7,459 bases of DNA, from the NCBI GenBank assembly GCA_018263405.1, contig JAANXG010000044.1, positions 1 through 7,459 on the forward strand, in the 5' to 3' direction. This document shows, piece by piece, positions 1 to 4,800 of the stretch. This DNA comes from Gammaproteobacteria bacterium (GTDB taxonomy: Bacteria > Pseudomonadota > Gammaproteobacteria > Arenicellales > JAANXG01). Every line of letters starts with the position of its first letter. Positions within the stretch are counted from its first letter, which is position 1. Under the pieces are notes generated by a model. It had not been told where the DNA came from and searched no databases. It saw only the letters and a program-made list of their open reading frames with translations. Position numbers and translations under genes: made by a program.

Positions 1-39
1 TACGGAGCTAAGGATGCAATACCTCCCTGTACGCTCTGG

Positions 40-59
40 CGAAAGCCTCCGTGCTTTCG
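40..59. repeat. perfect 7-bp hairpin at the left edge
   Basis: CGAAAGC (40-46), loop CTCCGT, GCTTTCG (53-59). There is no T-run on either side, so it is not a convincing terminator. The same CGAAAGCC can also pair with GGCTTTCG at 140-147 inside the inverted-repeat element, so two alternative folds exist. The remaining bases 1-39 hold nothing I can identify. Confidence 0.4.
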
Positions 60-68
60 ACAGCCCTG

Positions 69-111
69 AAAGACAACCCTACCCCCACATTCTTGCACGG
101 GGTTATTGAGA
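69..111 (+). repeat. left arm of a 43-nt imperfect inverted repeat
   Basis: Pairs with the reverse complement of 251-293 at 37 of 43 positions, including a perfect 15-nt block ACGGGGTTATTGAGA at 97-111. Pairing resumes after a 7-nt bulge: GTTACCC at 119-125 is complementary to 244-250. Outside position 69 the similarity stops abruptly, which defines an element border. Confidence 0.85.
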
Positions 112-250
112 ACTTACGGTTACCCTGCCTTTGCCCGCAGGCTTTCGGGAATACGCAAAATACTATCGAGGACCGGACAGGATCACAAGTCTTGATTTTT
201 GAAAATTTTTCGGCATCGGGTCGAACGACCTCGGGTCAACCCCGGGTAAC

Positions 251-293
251 TCTCAATAACCCCGTACAAGAATATGCGGGCAGGGATGTCGTT
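251..293 (-). repeat. right arm of a 43-nt imperfect inverted repeat
   Basis: Reverse-complement partner of 69-111. Its outer border falls 3 nt beyond the mdh stop codon (298-296, minus strand). It is therefore the first thing transcribed after mdh. The differences from the left arm are scattered substitutions, with no gaps. Confidence 0.85.
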
Positions 294-295
294 GG

Positions 296-1276
296 CTAAC
301 CGAGCAAGTCCTGAATGGCTTGGCGTTCCTCGCGTAGTTCCCGGTCCGTGGCCTGCATGCGCTCGCTGCTGAAATCATTGATTTCCAAGCCCTGAACGAT
401 CTGGTAGTCGCCCCCACGGCACGTGCAGGGATACGAATAGATCACCCCCTCCTCTACACCGTAACTGCCGTCGGAGGGGACGCCCATACTAACCCAACCG
501 CCCTCCGGCGTCCCCAGAGCCCAGGACCGCATATGATCCATGGCCGCCGAGCCGGCGGATGCCGCGCTTGACGCGCCGCGCGCCTTGATCACCGCGGCAC
601 CGCGCTGCTGGACGGCGGGGATGAAATCATTTTCCATCCATGCAACGTCCACATAATCCAGCGCCGGTTGCCCGTCCACCGTCGCGTGGTGAATGTCGGG
701 ATACTGGGTCGCGGAGTGGTTGCCCCAGATAATCATTTTCTCGATCCTGGAAGCATGCGATCCCGATTGCCGCGCCAGTTGAGCGATGGCGCGATTGTGG
801 TCCAGACGGGTCATGGCGGTGAAACGGCGTGGATCGAGATCCGGCGCGTTGCTCTGCGCGATCAATGCGTTGGTGTTTGCCGGGTTGCCAACCACCAGTA
901 CCCGCACATCCCGCGACGCCGCCGCGTTCAGGGCTTTGCCCTGGCCGGAAAAAATCCTGGCGTTGCCCTGAAGGAGATCCTTCCGTTCCATGCCCGGGCC
1001 ACGCGGCTTGGCGCCAATTAACAATGCGTATTCGGCATCGCCGAAGCCTTCTTCCGCATCGTCGGTGGCGATTACACCGCGCAACAGGGGAAACGCGCAG
1101 TCGTCCAGTTCCATCACGACCCCTTTCACTGCATCCAGCACGGGGGTGATCTCAAGCAATTGCAGAATAACGGGCTGGTCGTGACCCAGCATTTCACCTG
1201 CGGCGATCCGGAACAAAGTACCGTAACTGATCTGGCCCGCGGCGCCGGTCACCGCTACGCGAACGGGTGATTTCAT
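296..1276 (-). CDS. mdh: malate dehydrogenase, class 2 (NAD-dependent)
   Basis: Oxidises L-malate to oxaloacetate with NAD+ in the cytoplasm, as part of the TCA cycle. The 326-residue length is usual for the class-2, cytosolic-type MDH found in many proteobacteria. Visible landmarks are the dinucleotide-binding loop GAAGQI (11-16), LLE at 40-42 ending in the acidic residue typical of NAD preference, the substrate loop PRGPGMERKDLLQGNA (91-106) with R92 and R98, VVGNPANTNAL (128-138), TRLDHNRA (156-163) with the substrate arginine and catalytic aspartate, and IIWGNHSATQYPD (182-194) with catalytic H187. The ATG start is supported by an AGGAG ribosome binding site about 8 nt upstream (1284-1288). 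It lies 145 bp after argE on the same strand, so it may be co-transcribed or have its own promoter; I found no convincing promoter. Its stop codon lies just outside the inverted-repeat element at the left edge. The gene appears intact. Confidence 0.96.
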   Translation of the reverse strand: MKSPVRVAVTGAAGQISYGTLFRIAAGEMLGHDQPVILQLLEITPVLDAVKGVVMELDDCAFPLLRGVIATDDAEEGFGDAEYALLIGAKPRGPGMERKDLLQGNARIFSGQGKALNAAASRDVRVLVVGNPANTNALIAQSNAPDLDPRRFTAMTRLDHNRAIAQLARQSGSHASRIEKMIIWGNHSATQYPDIHHATVDGQPALDYVDVAWMENDFIPAVQQRGAAVIKARGASSAASAGSAAMDHMRSWALGTPEGGWVSMGVPSDGSYGVEEGVIYSYPCTCRGGDYQIVQGLEINDFSSERMQATDRELREERQAIQDLLG

Positions 1277-1283
1277 GGTGTTT

Positions 1284-1288
1284 CTCCT
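1284..1288 (-). promoter_or_regulatory. ribosome binding site of mdh
   Basis: AGGAG on the minus strand, 7-8 nt before the mdh ATG (1276-1274). It is a near-consensus Shine-Dalgarno sequence and fixes the mdh start. The rest of the argE-mdh gap (1277-1421) holds a small GC-rich hairpin (CGCGC-AGTC-GCGCG on the plus strand, near 1334-1347) without a T-run, and nothing else I can name. Confidence 0.75.
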
Positions 1289-1421
1289 GACGTACTGATT
1301 GAAATGACGATAAAGGAAACAATCCTCTCGGACGCGCAGTCGCGCGGGAGTGGGCCGGAAGTCTAACGCTTAGTGGAATCAATCACCAACATTCAACTCC
1401 GATCAGGCAAACGTGCGCCGG

Positions 1422-2618
1422 TCAGCTCAGATGCCGGATCAGGTCGCCGATGAAGCGTTCGCATTGACCCAATTGGCCGACTTCAATGAACTCGTCCGGT
1501 GTATGCGCCTGTTCGATCGAACCCGGCCCGCAAACCACCGACCGGATACCCGAGCGGCTGAATCTTCCGGCTTCGGTTCCAAAACCCACCTTTTTGATCC
1601 GTTCATTGCCGGTCAATCGGCGTACCAATGTTACGACGTCATCGTTCTCATCGCCATTCAAACCGGGGAAACTCGACAACTCCCGCCAAAGGAACTCGAC
1701 GCCGCGCCCGGGCGTCCGCATCTCCGGTTCAACGTGCTCCCTGGCGAAGCGCTTGACTTCGTTCAGCATATCGGCCGTATCTTCCCGTGGCAGGTTTCGA
1801 AATTCAAACTCGAAGCAACACCGGGCGGGAACGATATTCAACATCGTACCACCTTGGATGACACCGGCGTGGATGGTCGAGTACGGAACATCGAACGCTT
1901 CGTCGAACGGCCCTTCCTCGCGCTTGCGCCGGGCCATGTCCATCAGGAACCCAATCATCCGGGCAGCGGCATGTACGGCGTTAACACCCCGGGGCGCCAA
2001 AGCGGAATGACAGGCCCGGCCTTTCACCTTGCAGCTCATGCTCAGCTTGCCCTTGTGGGCGGTAACAACCTCCATCCCGGTCGGCTCACCAACGATACAG
2101 GACTGTGGCTTCGTTGACTGTTTTGCGAGATATTCCAACAGACTGCGAACACCGACGCAGCCAATTTCCTCGTCATAGGAAATGCACAAATGAACAGGTC
2201 GCCGCAGCGGTGCGTCCAGCATCGACGGCACGGCCGCCAGTGCTGCGGCAATGAAACCTTTCATGTCGGTGGTGCCCCGCCCGTACAGCAACCCGCCTTC
2301 GCGGGTCAGGCGCCAGGGATCCCGCGTCCAGTCCTGGTCTTCCACCGCCACGACATCGCTATGACCGGACAGCGCCACGCCATCTCCGGTTTCCGGCCCG
2401 ATAATCGTGTAGAGATTGGCCTTCGTTTTATCGATGTTGTAGTCGATATGGGGTCTCAGGCCCTTACTATTCAGGTGTTCGTATACAAAGTCGATTAACT
2501 CCAGGTTGCTCAGTCGGCTTGTGGTATTAAAAGAAACAAGCTGTCCGAGCAACTCGAGCGCCCGTTCCGAGGCCGCGTTACCGGCCACGGCGTGGGATGA
2601 ATCCGCCATTTGGTTCAA
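1422..2618 (-). CDS. argE: acetylornithine deacetylase (M20 metallopeptidase family)
   Basis: Hydrolyses N-acetyl-L-ornithine to ornithine and acetate in arginine biosynthesis; a cytoplasmic di-zinc enzyme. The M20 metal ligands and catalytic residues are visible when numbered from the TTG: SGHSDVV with H86 and D88, GRGTTDMKG with bridging D118, DEE with E150/E151, VGEPT with E178, and AHTPDE with H372. GRACHSALAPRGVNA (200-214) is the dimerisation-domain signature. The longest frame starts at TTG (2618-2616), but ATG three codons later (2609-2607, giving MADSSHAV) is the likelier start and gives 395 aa. An AAGG about 10 nt before this ATG could serve as the ribosome binding site. The start region lies in the left copy of a 31-bp direct repeat, so the gene now sits behind an inserted cassette. 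A TATAAT hexamer (2634-2639, minus strand) from the insert lies just upstream but has no matching -35 box. Some related M20 enzymes deacylate other substrates; sequence favours ArgE. Confidence 0.9.
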   Translation of the reverse strand: MNQMADSSHAVAGNAASERALELLGQLVSFNTTSRLSNLELIDFVYEHLNSKGLRPHIDYNIDKTKANLYTIIGPETGDGVALSGHSDVVAVEDQDWTRDPWRLTREGGLLYGRGTTDMKGFIAAALAAVPSMLDAPLRRPVHLCISYDEEIGCVGVRSLLEYLAKQSTKPQSCIVGEPTGMEVVTAHKGKLSMSCKVKGRACHSALAPRGVNAVHAAARMIGFLMDMARRKREEGPFDEAFDVPYSTIHAGVIQGGTMLNIVPARCCFEFEFRNLPREDTADMLNEVKRFAREHVEPEMRTPGRGVEFLWRELSSFPGLNGDENDDVVTLVRRLTGNERIKKVGFGTEAGRFSRSGIRSVVCGPGSIEQAHTPDEFIEVGQLGQCERFIGDLIRHLS

Positions 2619-2629
2619 CCTTGTCCAAA
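2599..2629. repeat. 31-bp direct repeat, left copy (at the argE start)
   Basis: Identical over 31 bases to 4140-4170 in the same orientation; the flanking bases differ on both sides. On the minus strand it contains the argE start region (TTGAACCAAATGGCGGATTC). Together with the right copy it brackets the AT-rich methyltransferase cassette, with a period of 1541 bp. The repeat is read directly from the sequence; its origin as an insertion scar or att-like duplication is inference. Confidence 0.93.
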
Positions 2630-2648
2630 ATGAATTATAAAATACGAT

Positions 2649-3290
2649 TCACAAGCCCCGGTCCTTATATATCTTACCGGTAAGTTCGATTGCCAGCTCT
2701 TCAGCAACTTTTTCCATGACTGAATGAATGGTTTGTAATAACGAATCTCTGACGAATGATAAGTTGCGGGGAATTTTTACCGAATTACTAAGTATTCTAG
2801 TTTCATCAATATAAAGACTGAGTATGTCATACAGCAGCGTATGAAACTGTTTCCGCGTATAGAGACCGGCAACAACAACTCGAAACTGTGGTACATCTTC
2901 CCATTTCTTTAATATATGGTATGCGGCCCCAAGCAACCGATCGATTCTGTTTTTTCGAATCCGTTCTATATCATGATATTGAATATTAATCGCCGAGGAT
3001 AATGAGGAAGCCTTACGAAGAAATTCCTGATCGATCTCCCGCGCTTTTTGCAATAGCTGTTCCGTGTCTGTGTTACCAGGCTGCCGGTGATTTTTCCGGG
3101 CATCGGCAGATTTATAAATTGCGAAACGGGTTTTCTCTATCTCCTTATCGACATTACTTTCCAGAAAAGACTGAAACGGCGGTAGCAATAGTTTGAATAA
3201 TTTCTTCTGATTCAGTTCATCAATGGTCCGTTGGCTGAACTCCTGCATCATAAAATCGCTCATTGCGCATAAGATGCGGGTTTTGTTCAC
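2649..3290 (-). CDS. uncharacterised helical protein in the inserted cassette
   Basis: I do not recognise this 213-residue protein. It is rich in charged residues and predicted by eye to be almost entirely alpha-helical, with long amphipathic stretches (about 15-60, 75-130, 145-165 and 178-208). It has no signal peptide, no clear membrane segment and no cysteine or histidine cluster suggesting metal binding. The start is taken as GTG (3290-3288), which overlaps the methyltransferase stop as GTGA, a 4-nt overlap typical of translational coupling. An ATG at residue 10 (MSDFMMQEF) is an alternative; neither has a strong Shine-Dalgarno sequence. The coding sequence is visibly AT-rich (one sampled 60-base line, 2761-2820, is about one third GC), unlike relA, mdh or argE, which suggests transfer. 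The tight pairing suggests it works with the methyltransferase as partner, scaffold or substrate, but nothing in the sequence shows which. It is long and open enough that I believe it is a real gene. Confidence 0.75.
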   Translation of the reverse strand: MNKTRILCAMSDFMMQEFSQRTIDELNQKKLFKLLLPPFQSFLESNVDKEIEKTRFAIYKSADARKNHRQPGNTDTEQLLQKAREIDQEFLRKASSLSSAINIQYHDIERIRKNRIDRLLGAAYHILKKWEDVPQFRVVVAGLYTRKQFHTLLYDILSLYIDETRILSNSVKIPRNLSFVRDSLLQTIHSVMEKVAEELAIELTGKIYKDRGL

Positions 3291-4078
3291 AGGATTTCAC
3301 TGGCTTTGACACTTTGTTTTTTTACTGCTTTATGAAATCCCACCAACCCTCCTACCAGTGTCTTGGTGGTTACGTCATGAAATCCCAGGTGCCTCAGCAG
3401 GTCTGACAATTCATCGGCCGAATAGAACATGCTCAATGCATTTACAAAATACTTTCTACAATTCAAGGCTGCGGGACCACTGCTGAATATCCAGGCTGTC
3501 ACCGTTAGGCAGATCCGAAGGTAACTGTAATGTATTTTTTCCAGCAACCGGTTGTCGGGGCGAAGCATGTCACCGTGATAGAAATGACCTTCCGGTTTAA
3601 GAACCCGTTTGATCTCTCCAAATACATCCATAACACGTAAGTGGCGGGATGCGTATTGCAGGGTGACGATATCAAAATAATTGTCCGGATAGGGCAGGCG
3701 GTGCACATCACCAATCGTACTTTCAATATGGAATCCCTTCTGTTCAGCCAATTTACGCCCAACCTCCTGCATGGCTTTGCTTCTGTCTATTGCATAGACC
3801 TGTAGATTCGGTTGTTTTTGCAGGAGAGCAATGCCGATGGCATTAGTCCCCGCACAGACATCCAATGCCTTCTGGTTTTCTTGTAGTTTCATGGTTGACA
3901 GAAAGCTTTCTCGAAACCTGTTCCAGAGACCCAGACTAGCAACGTAGTTTGCCTTGTCATAGTAACTGGCCACATCTGCAAATACACTATCCAATTCCTG
4001 TGTCCAAACATGGTTGAATGTGTTCTCGCGAACACTTTCCCGTTCCGGGAAATATATGCTACGTACCCCATTAACCAT
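3287..4078 (-). CDS. class I SAM-dependent methyltransferase, UbiE/MenG-like
   Basis: Predicted to transfer a methyl group from S-adenosylmethionine; the acceptor is unknown. The N-terminal segment VFADVASYYDKANYVASLG (32-50) resembles the start of UbiE/MenG quinone methyltransferases. SAM-binding features follow: motif I ALDVCAGTNAIGIA (71-84, with an unusual AGTNA in place of GGTGD), an acidic D98 in VYAIDRS, GDVHRLPYPDNYFDIV (123-138), and RVLKPEGHFYHGD (158-170). FYSADELSDLLRHLGF (218-233) matches the usual C-terminal helix. At 263 residues it is slightly longer than UbiE (about 250). The ATG is supported by AAAGGCGGAAG 3-13 nt upstream. It is the first gene of an AT-rich cassette and overlaps the next gene by 4 nt. 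True quinone methylation is possible, but the altered motif I and lack of any ubiquinone-gene neighbours make another acceptor equally likely. Confidence 0.87.
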   Translation of the reverse strand: MVNGVRSIYFPERESVRENTFNHVWTQELDSVFADVASYYDKANYVASLGLWNRFRESFLSTMKLQENQKALDVCAGTNAIGIALLQKQPNLQVYAIDRSKAMQEVGRKLAEQKGFHIESTIGDVHRLPYPDNYFDIVTLQYASRHLRVMDVFGEIKRVLKPEGHFYHGDMLRPDNRLLEKIHYSYLRICLTVTAWIFSSGPAALNCRKYFVNALSMFYSADELSDLLRHLGFHDVTTKTLVGGLVGFHKAVKKQSVKASEIL

Positions 4079-4081
4079 GAA

Positions 4082-4092
4082 CTTCCGCCTTT
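4082..4092 (-). promoter_or_regulatory. ribosome binding site of the methyltransferase gene
   Basis: AAAGGCGGAAG on the minus strand, ending 3 nt before the ATG at 4078-4076. Its first bases overlap the TAA that ends the 19-codon leader ORF (4091-4150), so ribosomes finishing that ORF would stop on top of this site. Confidence 0.65.
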
Positions 4093-4150
4093 ATTGTAGA
4101 TAATTGATTAACGTGCATGTTTCAGTATACATCGTGTACGAATCCGCCAT
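4091..4150 (-). CDS. 19-codon leader ORF made by the duplicated argE start
   Basis: Within the right copy of the 31-bp repeat, the same ATGGCGGATTC that begins argE opens a frame reading MADSYTMYTETCTLINYLQ and stops at TAA (4093-4091). The stop lies 12 nt upstream of the methyltransferase ATG and overlaps its ribosome binding site. The ORF follows directly from the repeat sequence. That it is translated, and that it couples translation from the DUF924 gene to the methyltransferase, is inference. It may equally be a non-functional scar of the insertion. Confidence 0.3.
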   Translation of the reverse strand: MADSYTMYTETCTLINYLQ

Positions 4151-4170
4151 TTGGTTCAACCTTGTCCAAA
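4140..4170. repeat. 31-bp direct repeat, right copy (at the DUF924 stop)
   Basis: Identical to 2599-2629. On the minus strand it carries the last codons and TGA stop (4158-4156) of the DUF924 gene, followed 5 nt later by an ATG that corresponds to the argE start in the other copy. Just inside the junction is an imperfect palindrome (GTATACATCGTGTAC, 4125-4139). No clear terminal inverted repeats are visible at the two inner borders of the cassette. Confidence 0.93.
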
Positions 4171-4800
4171 TCGATGCCCTCCTTGTTCCAGATATTGTTT
4201 TTCCGGCCCGGTCGAGCGACGGCCCAACGACTCGTTTCGGTGCGGGAATCGGCCGAACCGCTCGACGATGTCGCAATGAAGAACGGCGTGTTCATATGAA
4301 TTTTCAGCAAAGGATCTGAAAGATTCCGGGCTGCTTTCCAGCAGCGTTTTAAACAGCCGTGCACTCCGGCGTTGAACCTCGAGTTTCTCCGAGTGCTGAA
4401 ACGGCATGTAAAAGAATGCGCGTTCGACAAAATGCATCGAACGGTCGAACCCCCGTTTGACCCCCTCCTGCGCGATTGCAAGCGCCCGCGCGTCGTTGGC
4501 GAACGCCGAGGCGGCACCACGATACAGGTTGCGAGTGAACTGATCCAGCAATAAGACGAGCGCCAGAACCGTGCCCGGTTCCCCCCGCCAACCGTCCAGA
4601 TCGCCCCGCTCAGCGCGCGCGTGCAGAGAGCGAAACCGCTCGCGCAAGGCGCGGTCCTGTGCCTCGGTGGGGGAAAACCACATTCCGCCACGGTGATCCA
4701 CGTTATCCGCATCGGTAGGATCGCCGAACCAAAAATCGATCACGGCGGCCGCGTCCGGGGCAGGCCGTTTATTGCAGTCGCCGCTCGGCATTGATGACAT
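4156..4800 (-). CDS. DUF924 family protein
   Basis: A conserved bacterial protein of unknown biochemical function; the family folds as a TPR-like helical bundle. The family landmarks are present in order: VIDFWFGD (20-27), MWFSP (40-44), LVLLLDQFTRNLYRG (81-95), FFYMPFQHSE (129-138), and the C-terminal DIVERFGRFPHRNESLGR.ST..E..YLEQGG..FGQ block (177-213). The length of 214 residues is normal. It starts at ATG 4800-4798, overlapping the 3' end of relA by 32 nt. A second ATG three codons in (4791-4789) also lies within relA, so translation is probably coupled to it. The stop codon lies in the right copy of the 31-bp direct repeat, and the C-terminus looks natural for the family, so this end was probably not altered by the insertion. 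Confidence 0.92.
   Translation of the reverse strand: MSSMPSGDCNKRPAPDAAAVIDFWFGDPTDADNVDHRGGMWFSPTEAQDRALRERFRSLHARAERGDLDGWRGEPGTVLALVLLLDQFTRNLYRGAASAFANDARALAIAQEGVKRGFDRSMHFVERAFFYMPFQHSEKLEVQRRSARLFKTLLESSPESFRSFAENSYEHAVLHCDIVERFGRFPHRNESLGRRSTGPEKQYLEQGGHRFGQG

Larger units (their letters stand above)
69..293. mobile_element. possible MITE-like inverted-repeat element downstream of mdh
   Basis: A 225-bp segment bounded by long inverted repeats and containing no credible ORF, which is the form of a non-autonomous insertion element (MITE) or the remains of an insertion sequence. I see no clear target-site duplication at its borders, and no transposase is present to match the ends to a family. 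The interior contains small hairpins, including GGTCGAACGACC at 219-230 next to an A/T run at 195-210, so mdh transcripts could terminate or fold here. Read from the opposite side, TTGTGA and TAGTAT separated by 17 nt (within about 157-186, minus strand) resemble a weak promoter. A structured RNA or a mdh 3' processing element is the alternative. Confidence 0.4.

Noticed and set aside
208..218. TTTCGGCATCG also occurs inside the inverted-repeat element and matches 11 bases of the 36-bp array repeat.
   Set aside because: The match does not extend to either side and is short enough to arise by chance in a GC-rich window.
1413..2117. Long plus-strand open frame of 234 codons opposite argE.
   Set aside because: It lies antisense to a well-supported M20 enzyme with all catalytic motifs; the open frame is a by-product of argE codon use.
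4085..4135. Candidate promoter hexamers TATACT and TACAAT upstream of the methyltransferase.
   Set aside because: Neither has a recognisable -35 element at 16-18 bp spacing; in AT-rich sequence such hexamers are expected by chance.
4171..4330. Suspected frameshift or truncation at the DUF924 C-terminus because of the repeat.
   Set aside because: The frame runs intact through the conserved FGRFPHRNESLGR block to a family-like GG..FGQ ending, so the gene looks complete.
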